Positions 1 to 8,146 of a stretch of DNA of 64,000 bases are shown here, piece by piece (position 1 is the first letter of the stretch; each line of letters opens with the position of its first letter). The notes beneath the pieces were generated by a model. It did not search any database. It was not told the origin of the DNA and was given only the letters and a program-made list of their open reading frames with translations. Source of the stretch: Bog-756 sp963703145 (lineage in GTDB: Bacteria > Actinomycetota > Acidimicrobiia > Acidimicrobiales > RAAP-2); the NCBI GenBank assembly GCA_963703145.1, contig OY969793.1, positions 434,001 to 498,000 on the forward strand. Direction: 5' to 3'. The position numbers and the translations under genes are program-made.

Positions 1-624
1 CTGGGCCCACCGGGCCAGGTGGGGGAGCGCATCGCCCACCGTGGTCCAGTTGGCCAGGTCCGAAGACCGGATGATCTGGATGTTTCCCGCCGCCGAGTTG
101 GTGGCGAAGGCGTAGTACTCGCCCCCGTCATCGAGGACGAAGGGGTCAGGGAAGTCGAACGGATAGGACAGCCCGGCACCGGACCCGTCGAGTGTGCGAC
201 AGGCGGTCGACGCCGAGGTGATCGAGTTGACGGCTCCCTGCAGATCGCCAGCGGACGACGCCGTCACCGCGCCCGACACGCCGGTGAGGCACGTGCTCAG
301 CGTGGCGATATCGAGGTCCTGTAGCCCGATGGCCTGGGAGGTGTCGTCCAGTCGGTGCTGGGACGAGCTGGTCTCCGCCGTGGTCTGACCCGAGGCCACC
401 TGGCGGGCGTGGAGGGTGGCGGTGGTGGTGGCGATGGTCGCCCGGGTGGCGGCCAGGGTCGCACGGACGGACGTCTCCTGGTGCCGTGCGGATGCCAGGT
501 CGGCTTGGGCCTTGTGCTGCTCGGACAGCGTCACGGCGTCGTAGGCGACCGCTATGGCGATCACCAGGACCAGACCGGTGACGGCCAGTCGCCACCACCG
601 CCGGGTGCCACCCGGGACCATCAT
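1..624 (-). CDS. Membrane-anchored GH43-like beta-propeller protein, C-terminus cut off by window edge
   Basis: Partial gene: 208 codons are open from an ATG at 624 to base 1 with no stop. Residues 11-28 form one membrane segment after a basic start. Residues about 33-105 are Ala/Thr/Gln-rich and look coiled-coil. A C112-x29-C142 pair follows. From residue 154 the sequence changes to a compact fold beginning YPFDFPDPFVLDDGGEYYAF, with RSSDLANW further on; this resembles the first blade of a five-bladed glycoside hydrolase family 43/32/62/68 propeller, where an Asp-Pro early in blade 1 carries the catalytic base. I infer an extracellular sugar-active or sugar-binding domain held on the outer membrane face. 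The start overlaps the stop of the upstream gene (ATGA), so the two are co-translated. Another membrane-anchored GH43-like gene lies at 58311-60722. Catalytic competence cannot be judged because most of the propeller is outside the window. Confidence 0.7.
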   Translation of the reverse strand, partial: MMVPGGTRRWWRLAVTGLVLVIAIAVAYDAVTLSEQHKAQADLASARHQETSVRATLAATRATIATTTATLHARQVASGQTTAETSSSQHRLDDTSQAIGLQDLDIATLSTCLTGVSGAVTASSAGDLQGAVNSITSASTACRTLDGSGAGLSYPFDFPDPFVLDDGGEYYAFATNSAAGNIQIIRSSDLANWTTVGDALPHLARWAQ

Positions 625-1232
625 CCCGGCTCTGCCGACCGGCACTCGGTGGCCACGCCGTGCAGTGTGGTAGCTGCTCCGGCGGGGTTCCCGAGCGACA
701 CCTGGTTCAAGGCCTGCTCGACGCCGGCCAGGCACTGGTCGAGGTCGGCGATGTTGATGCCCTGGGACACCTCATTGGCCTGGGCCTTGGCCAGCTGGGA
801 CTGGACACTGGCCAGCTGTCGTTCGTCGGCGGCCAACGACGCCGCGGCGACGGACGACTGACTGGACACCGCGGCCAGGGACGAGCGCGCCTCGGCCAGC
901 GAGCCCAGGGTCTGGTGCAGACGCGCCTGCTCGGCCACAACGGACGTGGTGGTATGTCGCAGTCCGGTGTGGGCCCGCCAACCCACCACTACGGCCGTCG
1001 TGGCCAGCGCCACCAGCACCACCACGACCGTCGTCGTCACCAACCGTGAATGCCAGGACCACAACGACCGGTGGCGCCGGGGAGGTGCGGTGCGGTGCGG
1101 TGCGGTATCGGTATCGGCTAGGACGGGCGACGCCGACGGAGCGACCACCATATTGGCGGCTGTCTGTCGGGCCGTCGCCACCCGGGTGGGGACAGGTCGG
1201 GGCGCCAGCAGTTCGGACCGGTCGCTATCCAT
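621..1232 (-). CDS. Single-pass membrane protein with coiled coil and paired cysteines
   Basis: 203 residues from ATG at 1232. It has a cytoplasmic N-terminal tail rich in Pro/Ala/Arg (1-60), one hydrophobic segment at about 64-85 and an outside region predicted as coiled coil (95-155). The tail contains C167 and C197, spaced exactly as the cysteine pair of the downstream gene, within a similar pattern (D-L-D, then CLAGV, then ECR). The two genes are therefore paralogous in this module; this one lacks the propeller. They overlap by 4 nt (ATGA) and probably form a complex or related surface proteins. I recognise no named family. An upstream in-frame start at 1301 would add 23 residues, but the ATG at 1232 gives the more sensible N-terminus. 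Confidence 0.7.
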   Translation of the reverse strand: MDSDRSELLAPRPVPTRVATARQTAANMVVAPSASPVLADTDTAPHRTAPPRRHRSLWSWHSRLVTTTVVVVLVALATTAVVVGWRAHTGLRHTTTSVVAEQARLHQTLGSLAEARSSLAAVSSQSSVAAASLAADERQLASVQSQLAKAQANEVSQGINIADLDQCLAGVEQALNQVSLGNPAGAATTLHGVATECRSAEPG

Positions 1233-1360
1233 GAGCCCTTCCTGCCGCACTCGCCGGGAGAGGAGACATACCGCACCGCCTGCACCGTCAGTACTCGGCA
1301 CCGCCGGTCAACCGTCGTACTTCGTCGCCTAGTTTCCCACGTGTGGGCACCGACCAGGGG

Positions 1361-2803
1361 TCATGTCAGGCGTTTCCCGTCGTTGTCGGCCCGGACCGGT
1401 CCGGGGACCGATGACCGGTGGAACGAGGGGGTCAGCGGGCCAAGGGTGCGGGCCCTCATGCATCCGGCCCACACACCGGCCCCGTAGGCCGCGTCATCGG
1501 CGACCGATGCCACCATCCACCGCAGGGGATCCATCGGTGGCCGGCGTCGCCACCACTCGACCAGGGGTGGTGCCGCGAGCAGCAGGGCGGAGGTAGCGCG
1601 GAACCGACGGGAGACCAGACCGGCCACCACCGCTGGCGTGGCCAGCTGGGTCGCCATCCGGGCCACGCCCACCAGGGTCCAGCCCGCTCCCCCCGCACTC
1701 CACCCGAGGACCCGGCCGAGTGGAATGCCGCGTCCGGCGACGCTTCGCTGCAGCGAGGCCGTAGAGGCCACCAGCGCCGCGAACGCCAGCCGGGGTCGTC
1801 CGCCCAGCACCCCCAGCGCCACTGCGGTGGGCCACGGCTGCAGGTCCACCGGCGACAGCCGTCCGGGGTGTCGCCGGTGGAGCGGCCCGGCTGAGGTGCC
1901 GTAGCGGAACCGGCGGCCGAGCAGCGCCCGCCACGACGACGGCTCCCGGTGCGAGACGGTGACCGACGGTTCGTAGCGCACCCGCCATCCGTCGTCGATG
2001 AGCCGCCAGACCAGGTCTACGTCCTCCCCGGTCCGCAGCTCGGGGTCGAACCCGGCGACGAGGGCCGATCGTCGGACGGCGAGGGCCGCGGTGGGCACGT
2101 ATCGGACGAGGCGGTCCGGCCCCACCTCGCTCGGCCGGTCTCCGAGGTCGAGGGCCGAACGGGCGTCGGAGTACCGGGCCACGGAGCTCGACCTCGGTCC
2201 CGCACTGGTCCGTCTTGGACGGATACGGGGTGCCACCGCCGCGATACCGGGATCCTCGAACAGCCCTAGCAACGGGGCCAACCAACCAGAGGTGACCGAG
2301 CAGTCGCTGTCCACGAAGACCACGAGGTCGGTGTCGATGGCCGCCACCGCATCGTTACGTGCCTGACCCGGGCCCCCGTTCAGGGCGCGGGTGATAAGGC
2401 GGGCGCCATGACGAGCGCAGACGTCCGCCACGGCGATCGGGTCGACCGAGGCGTCGTCCACCACCACGACCTCGGGGCCTTCGGACAACGATTGGAGGCA
2501 CCGCTCGAGATCGTCGGTGCGGTCCCGGGCCGGCACCACGATGGTGGATGTGGGGATGGCGGCCACCGGGGACCGGGTGGTCGGGCGAGGGTGGGCCATG
2601 CCGGCGTCGACCAGGCGGGCCCCGAGGGCGCGGGTCCCCGGCGGCGAGGGCCTTCGGTCGAGCAGCGCGTCGAGGGCTGCTGCGCCGCCTGGGGTGAGGG
2701 TGATCAGCCGGCCCGGGTGTCCGCCGGCCAACACCGTGCCATCGCTGAATCGCTGTACCGATCGGTCGAGCTCGAGGTCGAACCCGTCCGGCAGCGGCGT
2801 CAC
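1361..2803 (-). CDS. mftF: Mycofactocin biosynthesis glycosyltransferase MftF
   Basis: 480-residue family 2 glycosyltransferase. MftF decorates premycofactocin with a chain of glucose units. Visible signs are an N-terminal extension of roughly 90 residues, then a GT-A fold with the nucleotide-binding VVVVDDAS stretch, the DxD-like VFVDSDCS stretch and the acceptor-side motif TGEDVDLVWR, followed by hydrophobic C-terminal segments that suggest membrane association. I chose GTG at 2803 because it overlaps the SDR stop as GTGA and the following residues (TPLPDGFDLELDRSV) look like the family start; the longer open frame to 2872 runs inside the SDR gene. It is the last gene of the minus-strand mycofactocin operon. 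Length is close to that of mycobacterial MftF. Confidence 0.9.
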   Translation of the reverse strand: MTPLPDGFDLELDRSVQRFSDGTVLAGGHPGRLITLTPGGAAALDALLDRRPSPPGTRALGARLVDAGMAHPRPTTRSPVAAIPTSTIVVPARDRTDDLERCLQSLSEGPEVVVVDDASVDPIAVADVCARHGARLITRALNGGPGQARNDAVAAIDTDLVVFVDSDCSVTSGWLAPLLGLFEDPGIAAVAPRIRPRRTSAGPRSSSVARYSDARSALDLGDRPSEVGPDRLVRYVPTAALAVRRSALVAGFDPELRTGEDVDLVWRLIDDGWRVRYEPSVTVSHREPSSWRALLGRRFRYGTSAGPLHRRHPGRLSPVDLQPWPTAVALGVLGGRPRLAFAALVASTASLQRSVAGRGIPLGRVLGWSAGGAGWTLVGVARMATQLATPAVVAGLVSRRFRATSALLLAAPPLVEWWRRRPPMDPLRWMVASVADDAAYGAGVWAGCMRARTLGPLTPSFHRSSVPGPVRADNDGKRLT

Positions 2804-3621
2804 AACGAGAGGCCGCCATCCACAGGGATCACCGCACCCGTGAGCCCACCGCTGTCGGGGCCGGCCAGCCATACCAGGGCGGCGGCCACCTCCTCGGGGG
2901 TCAACAGCCGCTGGATGGGCTGGTGGCCGGCGAAGGACCGGGTGTCCTCCAGACCGTAGAGGCGGGCGCTCTCGTCGAGGATGGCAGTCGCCGTCGACCC
3001 TGGGCTGACCGCGTTGGCGGTGACGCCGCTGTCGCCCAGTTCGACAGCCAGGCCGCGGACCAGGCCGGCCACACCGGCCTTGGCCGCTCCGTAGGCGGCC
3101 AGGAGGGGGAGTCCCCGGGTGGCCGCGGCCGACGCCACGGCGAGGAACCGGCCCTGGCGTGGTGCTGGGCGCCGCAAGAGGGCCGGGATCCCCACGCGGG
3201 CCGCCGTGATGGGCCCGCCGAGGTCGACCCCGAGCACCGCCCCCAGTTGCTCAGCGGGCATCTCCCAGAGTGGGACGCCACCGGCGATCACACCGGCCAC
3301 CGCCACCATGGCGTCGAGGCCCCCGAACCGTTCCTCGGCCAGAGCCACGGCGGCGGCCATGGCGGACTCGTCGGTGGTATCGCCCACATGGGCGGTGACC
3401 CGGTCGACGCCGTGGCTCCTGTCGGGATCCGGGCCGGACAGCGCCAAGGCCGAAGTCACCACGGCGTGCAGCTCGTCCGGGGTGGCCATGGCGTAGGGGA
3501 GGCGCCGGTCATCGGCGGCTCGGTCGACGGCCACCACCGACCAGCCGGCAGCGGCGAGCCCTCGCACCGTGGCCGCACCGATCCCGCGGGCCGCGCCAGT
3601 GACCACGGCCACCCGGCTCAT
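2800..3621 (-). CDS. Mycofactocin-coupled SDR family oxidoreductase
   Basis: 273 residues, classical short-chain dehydrogenase fold. TGAARGIG near residue 8 is the dinucleotide-binding loop; the catalytic Ser lies in VASAAA and the Tyr/Lys pair in YGAAKAG. The insert beginning RRLPYAMATPDEL is typical of the SDR subfamily that co-occurs with mycofactocin. Members are thought to keep NAD(H) tightly bound and to use mycofactocin as external electron acceptor for alcohol or carbonyl substrates; that behaviour is family knowledge, and the substrate here is unknown. The gene overlaps mftE upstream (ATGA, 3618-3621) and mftF downstream (GTGA), so it is inserted inside the biosynthetic operon, between mftE and mftF. 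I assign it to the redox partners of the cofactor, not to its assembly, although a role replacing the missing mftD cannot be excluded. Confidence 0.88.
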   Translation of the reverse strand: MSRVAVVTGAARGIGAATVRGLAAAGWSVVAVDRAADDRRLPYAMATPDELHAVVTSALALSGPDPDRSHGVDRVTAHVGDTTDESAMAAAVALAEERFGGLDAMVAVAGVIAGGVPLWEMPAEQLGAVLGVDLGGPITAARVGIPALLRRPAPRQGRFLAVASAAATRGLPLLAAYGAAKAGVAGLVRGLAVELGDSGVTANAVSPGSTATAILDESARLYGLEDTRSFAGHQPIQRLLTPEEVAAALVWLAGPDSGGLTGAVIPVDGGLSL

Positions 3622-4322
3622 GGTGCCCGTCCGGTGGTGGAGGTGCTCAGCACGGGTTCGAGCAATCGCACCAGGGCCCCCACGGCGGCGTCGAGGAGCC
3701 GCTCGCCCTCCTCGGCGCTGGCGCCGTCGGGATCCCCGAGCACACCGTTGCGACTCACCGACCCCACGCCGTGGGCCTCCAGCTCGGGCAGCAGCATGGC
3801 CAGGGGACGGGTGTCACCCGGTTCGGCCCGGTCGAGCACCACCCGTCCGGGATCGATGGCCAACATGAGTGACGTCTCGGTCCGTCCGGCGTGGAGGTCA
3901 CCGCCCCACCTCGGCGACCAGGCCGTGACCGGGTGGCCTTCGTCGGCCAGCCGGCCCATGGCCCGGGCCAGGGGGGCGGCGTTGCCGCCGTGGGCCGAGA
4001 TCACCACGACTCGGTGGAAGTGGGCCGATGCCGACCGGCCCAGTTCGACCAGGACCAGTTCAGTGGCCTCCTGTCCGATGGACAGGGTGCCGACGAAGGC
4101 CTGGTGCTCCCCGCTCGAGCCGTAGGCCACCGTGGGAGCCACCACGAGGCCGGTATGCCGCTCGGCCGCCCGGTCGGCGATGGCCGTGGCGATCTCGGCG
4201 TCGGTGGTGACCGGTAGGTGGGGCCCATGCTGCTCGGTCGAGCCGAGGGGGATCAGGAGGACCTCGCCGTTGCCGGCACACTCGGCCACCTCGGGCCAGG
4301 CGGCGCGGTCGAGCCGGGTCAC
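3618..4322 (-). CDS. mftE: Mycofactocin precursor peptidase MftE (creatininase family)
   Basis: 234 residues from a GTG at 4322, 19 nt after the mftC stop. MftE is a metal-dependent peptidase of the creatininase fold that cuts the modified MftA peptide to release the C-terminal Val-Tyr-derived pyrrolidinone (AHDP). The family motifs are clear: GSTEQHGPHLPVTTD carries metal-binding Glu, His and Asp; VISAHGGN and HAGRTETS supply further ligands. A longer open frame to 4655 exists, but its first 111 residues are read across mftC in another frame and look like noise. In most loci mftD sits between mftC and mftE; here there is no room for it. Translation of the following SDR starts inside the mftE stop. 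Confidence 0.9.
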   Translation of the reverse strand: MTRLDRAAWPEVAECAGNGEVLLIPLGSTEQHGPHLPVTTDAEIATAIADRAAERHTGLVVAPTVAYGSSGEHQAFVGTLSIGQEATELVLVELGRSASAHFHRVVVISAHGGNAAPLARAMGRLADEGHPVTAWSPRWGGDLHAGRTETSLMLAIDPGRVVLDRAEPGDTRPLAMLLPELEAHGVGSVSRNGVLGDPDGASAEEGERLLDAAVGALVRLLEPVLSTSTTGRAP

Positions 4323-4341
4323 GGGGCGGTCGATCCGATGG

Positions 4342-5598
4342 TCAGCGGGTCGGGGGGCTCGGAGCGAACGGGGCGAGCGGGCTCTCGTCGCAAGCCCGGT
4401 CCGGTCGCCGGGGGAGGAGGGCCACCGCCACCCGTTCGCCCTCTGCCGGCGGGCTGCCCCGGCGGGGCAACCTCGAGTGGTCGAGTGACGGCTTGGGCGG
4501 CTGGGAATCGCCCCGGGCTGCCAGGCCGTGTTCCCCGTGGCCGAGGACGCACTCGGGGTCGGGTCCGTCCAGCGGCAGCCCGGTGAAGAATTTGGCCGCC
4601 ATGCAACCCCCGCGGCAGGCGTCGTAGTGGCCGCACGATCCACAGGCCCCGGCACTCTGGGGCCGGCGCAACTCGGTGAACAGCTCGGAGTGGCGCCACA
4701 CGTCGGCGAAGCCGCCCGGACGGCGCACGTTGCCGGCCAGGAACTGGTCGTGGATGGCGAACGGGCAGGCGTACACGTCGCCCACCGGATCCACCAGGCA
4801 CACCACCCGTCCTGCGCCGCACAAGTTGAGGCCGGGCAGTGATTCGCCGTACCCGGCCAGGTGGAAGAAGGAGTCGCCGGTCAGGACGTCCTCACCGTGG
4901 GCCACCAACCAGTCGTAGAGCACCCGCTGCTGGTCGGCTGTCGGGTGGAGCTCGTCCCAGACGTCCGCACCTCGGCCCGATGGACGCAGGCGGGTGAGGC
5001 GGAGCTGGGCGCCATAGCGCTCGGCCAGCGCCTTGAACTCGTCGAGTTGGCCCACGTTGTGGCGCGTGACCACCACCGACAGCTTGAACCCGGTGAACCC
5101 GGCATCGGCCAGCCGACGCATGGCGGAGGTGGCGGTGGCAAAGGAGCCCGCTCCCCGCACTTCGTCGTTGACGTCGGCGGTCGCCCCGTCGATGGAGATC
5201 TGGACGTCCACATAGTCGCTGGCTGCCAGCCGTGCGGCCACCTCGTCGGTGATCCGCGAGCCGTTGGTCGAGAACTTCACCCCGACGTGGTGGTCGGTGG
5301 CATAGTCCACCAGCTCCCAGAAGTCGGATCGGACGGTGGGCTCGCCGCCGCCGATGTTCACGTAGAAGATCTGCATGCGCTCGAACTCGTCGATCACCGA
5401 CTTGCACTCCTCGGTGGTCAGCTCGTCCGGATCGCGTCGGCCCGAGCTCGACAGGCAGTGGACGCACGCCAGGTTGCAGGCGTAGGTCAGCTCCCAGGTG
5501 AGACAGATCGGCGCATCCAGCCCTTGCTCGAATCGGTCGACCAGCCGACCCACCGCGGTGCCGTCGCCGGTGGCCACCGGGCGCTCGACCAGGGTCAC
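4342..5598 (-). CDS. mftC: Mycofactocin radical SAM maturase MftC
   Basis: 418 residues, GTG start overlapping the mftB stop (GTGA). MftC is a radical SAM/SPASM enzyme that, with MftB, oxidatively decarboxylates and then cross-links the C-terminal Val-Tyr of MftA. C41, C45 and C48 (CNLACVHC) bind the catalytic 4Fe-4S cluster; GGEP follows in the SAM-binding region. The C-terminal SPASM part has cysteines in LNLCGAGRVVC, YACPF and CGSCGHYDACRGGC, then the family-specific KFFTGLPLDGPDPEC. The tail, including DHSRLPRRG and a CDESPL-like end, matches the usual MftC C-terminus, so the protein is complete and the absence of mftD after it is not due to a truncated mftC. Confidence 0.95.
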   Translation of the reverse strand: MTLVERPVATGDGTAVGRLVDRFEQGLDAPICLTWELTYACNLACVHCLSSSGRRDPDELTTEECKSVIDEFERMQIFYVNIGGGEPTVRSDFWELVDYATDHHVGVKFSTNGSRITDEVAARLAASDYVDVQISIDGATADVNDEVRGAGSFATATSAMRRLADAGFTGFKLSVVVTRHNVGQLDEFKALAERYGAQLRLTRLRPSGRGADVWDELHPTADQQRVLYDWLVAHGEDVLTGDSFFHLAGYGESLPGLNLCGAGRVVCLVDPVGDVYACPFAIHDQFLAGNVRRPGGFADVWRHSELFTELRRPQSAGACGSCGHYDACRGGCMAAKFFTGLPLDGPDPECVLGHGEHGLAARGDSQPPKPSLDHSRLPRRGSPPAEGERVAVALLPRRPDRACDESPLAPFAPSPPTR

Positions 5599-5897
5599 GA
5601 TGCCTGGCGTTCGCAGATCATGCCGGACCCGGCCAGCGTGGCCAGCGCCTGTTGGTAGGCGCCGAACTCGTCCGGTGCCACGCCCGCGGCCCGGCAGGCA
5701 TCATCACCGGTCGGCTGATCGGCCAGGGACTCCACCACGGTCAGCAGCGTCCGACTCTTCAGGAACGAGAGGCGCCGGGTACCGAAGTGGTACGCCAAGG
5801 CTCCAAAGGACTCGGGCCGAAGGGAGACCTGGGGATGGAGCATCCACGGGCGCGACCCGTCGAAGGGGGCGGTGGGCTGAGGGTCGCGGGGTGGCAT
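5595..5897 (-). CDS. mftB: Mycofactocin peptide chaperone MftB
   Basis: 100 residues. MftB is a PqqD-like RiPP recognition element that binds the MftA leader and presents it to MftC. The conserved core reads VSLRPESFGALAYHFGTR, followed by LSFLKSRTLLTVVE. The size is the family norm. ATG at 5897 is used; the gene lies 24 nt after mftA and its stop overlaps the mftC start, giving tight A-B-C coupling. No other candidate function fits. Confidence 0.92.
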   Translation of the reverse strand: MPPRDPQPTAPFDGSRPWMLHPQVSLRPESFGALAYHFGTRRLSFLKSRTLLTVVESLADQPTGDDACRAAGVAPDEFGAYQQALATLAGSGMICERQAS

Positions 5898-5921
5898 CGG
5901 CGGGGCGAGGGAGACGCTGGC

Positions 5922-6086
5922 CTAGTAGACGCCGCACATGCCGTCGATGGAGACGTCCTCGACCAGCAGGTCCTCGGCGACCATGCCGGCGTCGCCGGCA
6001 GGCACCGACGGGGCCGTGGCTGCGGCGGCGACCTCACCGCGTTCGACGGCGGTGTCCGGGGAATTGGCGTCCGTGGTGATCGTCAT
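5922..6086 (-). CDS. mftA: Mycofactocin precursor peptide MftA
   Basis: 54-residue peptide from ATG at 6086, ending EDVSIDGMCGVY. The invariant C-terminal IDGMCGVY core contains the Val-Tyr pair that MftC and MftB convert and MftE releases. The N-terminal leader is Ala/Asp/Glu-rich, as expected for RRE binding. A CTGGAG ribosome-binding-like sequence sits about 5 nt before the ATG. An in-frame extension to 6275 exists but runs through the divergent promoter region and mftR and is not credible. First gene of the minus-strand operon, divergent from mftR. Confidence 0.95.
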   Translation of the reverse strand: MTITTDANSPDTAVERGEVAAAATAPSVPAGDAGMVAEDLLVEDVSIDGMCGVY

Positions 6087-6122
6087 GGGGCTCCAGTCTG
6101 GGTGGGTCCGGATCGGTCGTGG

Positions 6123-6152
6123 TTGGCGGTGTGCGCCGGGTTTCAATTTATA
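6123..6152 (+). promoter_or_regulatory. Candidate promoter in the mftA-mftR divergent gap
   Basis: The 92-base gap between mftA and mftR holds the only AT-rich stretch in the neighbourhood (6140-6170). On the plus strand TTGGCG (6123-6128) lies 18 nt before TTTATA (6147-6152), about 26 nt from the mftR ATG. The same AT-rich block reads TATAAAT on the minus strand toward mftA, and a TTGACA follows too close to serve as its -35. MftR, a TetR protein, would be expected to bind here, but I could not define a clean palindrome. Placement is by eye only. Confidence 0.35.
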
Positions 6153-6178
6153 GCACTCGATGTCAAAATGGAAGCCTG

Positions 6179-6811
6179 ATGATGTCAACGTCGATGGCGG
6201 GAGAGAGCCGGCCCGCCGAAGTGGCACGTGGTCGCCGTCCGAGCACGACCCGCGAGGACGTAGCCCGCGCCGCACTCGAGCTGTTCAACCGCCAGGGCTA
6301 CGACGAGACCACCGTCGATCAGATCGCCGCGGCCGTGGGGGTGAGCCGGCGCACGTTCTTCCGCTACTTCGACTCGAAGCGGGACGTGGTGTGGGGGGAG
6401 TTTGACGCCGAGCTGATCCGGTTACGCGAGCAGTTGCACGCCGCCCCGCCCGACCAACCCATGATGGATGTACTGCGCCGGGCGGTGGTGGCAACCAACC
6501 GGTTCGGCCCCACCGAGCTCGACGTGCTGCGTATCCGGATCGGGCTGATCAGCACCGTGCCCACCCTGGTGGCCCACTCGGCGGTGCGCAACGCCGAGTG
6601 GTGCGAGGTGGTGGCCCGGTTCGCCGCCTCGAGGATCGGGGGAGACGCCGACGACCTCGGGCCCCAGACGGTGGCCCGGGCCGCGCTGGGTGCCGCCATG
6701 GCCGCCTTCACCCACTGGGCCGCGGACGGCACTCAGAACCTCACCTCCGAGGTGGACCGGGCCTTCCGGATGCTGTCCACTGGGTTCGACCAGGGCCGGA
6801 TGGCGACCTGA
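6179..6811 (+). CDS. mftR: Mycofactocin-locus TetR-family regulator MftR
   Basis: 210 residues. The N-terminal TetR DNA-binding domain is visible: TREDVARAALELFNRQGYDE, then TTVDQIAAAVGVSRRTFFRYF, the helix-turn-helix with the characteristic RRTFFRYFDSK ending. The C-terminal ligand-binding part has the MftR-like run of helices starting LREQLHAAPPDQPMMDVLRR. MftR proteins repress mycofactocin genes and are relieved by acyl-CoA ligands in mycobacteria; the ligand here is unknown. The start is one of two consecutive ATGs (6179 or 6182) after GGAAG. It is divergent from mftA and followed by the alcohol dehydrogenase 121 bases downstream. Confidence 0.88.
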   Translation: MMSTSMAGESRPAEVARGRRPSTTREDVARAALELFNRQGYDETTVDQIAAAVGVSRRTFFRYFDSKRDVVWGEFDAELIRLREQLHAAPPDQPMMDVLRRAVVATNRFGPTELDVLRIRIGLISTVPTLVAHSAVRNAEWCEVVARFAASRIGGDADDLGPQTVARAALGAAMAAFTHWAADGTQNLTSEVDRAFRMLSTGFDQGRMAT

Positions 6812-6932
6812 GCAGGCCCCCGCCGCACGCCCGGAAGGTGCCCGTGGCTCGACGCGGCCCGGCTGAGGCGCGATGCTGGGACCAGATCGATTCGGCGCTC
6901 GTCGAGCGCTGTGACAAGGGGAGGCCATCCAC

Positions 6933-8084
6933 ATGAAGATCCGTGCTGCTGTCTGTTCTGGACTCCACGAACCGTGGAAGGTCGAAGAGGTCGACATCGA
7001 CGCTCCCGGGCCGCACGAGGTGGTGGTCAAGATGGCCTACGCCGGCATGTGTCACTCCGACGAGCACCTGCGGACCGGCGACATGAGTGCTGCCCCCGAG
7101 GTCCTCGAGGTCTTCGGCGTGAGTTCGATGTTCCCGATGATCGGCGGCCACGAGGGCGCCGGCGTCGTGGCCGAGGTCGGACCGGGCGTCGAGACACTCG
7201 CCGTCGGTGACCACGTGGCCGCCTCGTTCATCCCCGCCTGTGGCCGGTGCTTCTGGTGCGCGTCGGGCCGCCAGTACCTCTGCGACTTGGGCATGACCAT
7301 CCTGGCCGGGCCGATGATGAGCGACGGCCAGTGGCGCTACCACCTGGACGGCCAGAAGGTGAACCGGATGACCCAGCTCGGCACGTTCTCGGACTCGCTG
7401 CTGGCCAACGAGGCGTCGCTGGTCAAGGTGGACCCGAACGTCTCGCTGAAGGCCGCCGCCCTGATCAGCTGCGGCATCTCCACGGGCTACGGCTCGGCCG
7501 TCGACCGGGCCAAGGTCAGGCCGGGCGAGACCGTGGTGGTCGTGGGCTGCGGCGGCGTGGGCTCGGGTGCCATCCAGGGTGCCCGGCTGGCCGGCGCCCG
7601 CTACATCATCGCCGTCGACCCCCTTCCCTTCAAGGTGGACAAGGCCAAGCAGATCGGGGCCACCCACGGCGCGGCGTCGATCCTCGAGGCCAATCTGGTG
7701 CTTCCGGAGCTGACCGAAGGGCGCATGGCCGACGTGGTCATCCTCACGCCCGGAGTCCTGACCGGTGACCTCCTGGCCCCGGCCATGGCGTTGGCCTCCA
7801 AGGACGGCCGTGTGGTGGCCACGGCCATCGCCCCGTTCAACCAGGACGAGGTCAGCCTCAACCTGTTCAACCTGTCCATGTTCAACCAAGCTCTGCTGGG
7901 AACGGTGTTCGGTTCGTGCAGCCCCCGGGTGCAGATCCCCAACCTGCTCCGTCTCTACGACGCCGGCCTGCTCGAGATCGACGGGCTGGTCACCCAGGAG
8001 TACACGCTGGACGAGGTGCAGAACGGCTATGACGACCTGGCCGCCGGCACCAACGTCCGCGGCGTGGTGAAGTTCGACCTCTGA
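6933..8084 (+). CDS. NDMA-dependent, zinc-type alcohol dehydrogenase (mycofactocin-linked)
   Basis: 383 residues, medium-chain dehydrogenase. Catalytic zinc ligands are Cys40 (GMCHSDEH) and His73-Glu74 (GGHEGAG); structural zinc cysteines are C103, C106, C109 and C117. The Rossmann motif is GCGGVGSG. Overall it matches the NDMA-dependent alcohol dehydrogenase group whose nicotinamide stays bound and is re-oxidised through mycofactocin, or through the artificial acceptor NDMA. The substrate alcohol cannot be read from sequence. AGGGGAGG lies about 8 nt before the ATG. Position just beyond mftR supports co-function with the cofactor operon. The 121-base gap before it shows no obvious structure. 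Confidence 0.9.
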   Translation: MKIRAAVCSGLHEPWKVEEVDIDAPGPHEVVVKMAYAGMCHSDEHLRTGDMSAAPEVLEVFGVSSMFPMIGGHEGAGVVAEVGPGVETLAVGDHVAASFIPACGRCFWCASGRQYLCDLGMTILAGPMMSDGQWRYHLDGQKVNRMTQLGTFSDSLLANEASLVKVDPNVSLKAAALISCGISTGYGSAVDRAKVRPGETVVVVGCGGVGSGAIQGARLAGARYIIAVDPLPFKVDKAKQIGATHGAASILEANLVLPELTEGRMADVVILTPGVLTGDLLAPAMALASKDGRVVATAIAPFNQDEVSLNLFNLSMFNQALLGTVFGSCSPRVQIPNLLRLYDAGLLEIDGLVTQEYTLDEVQNGYDDLAAGTNVRGVVKFDL

Positions 8085-8146
8085 TCAGCCGTCCGTCGCC
8101 GGGAGCACGTGCTCCCGGCCTCCGCGGGGGCATCGTTGCGGCATCG

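Noticed and set aside
4323..4655. N-terminal extension of MftE
   Set aside because: Read through mftC in another frame; creatininase motifs start after GTG 4322.
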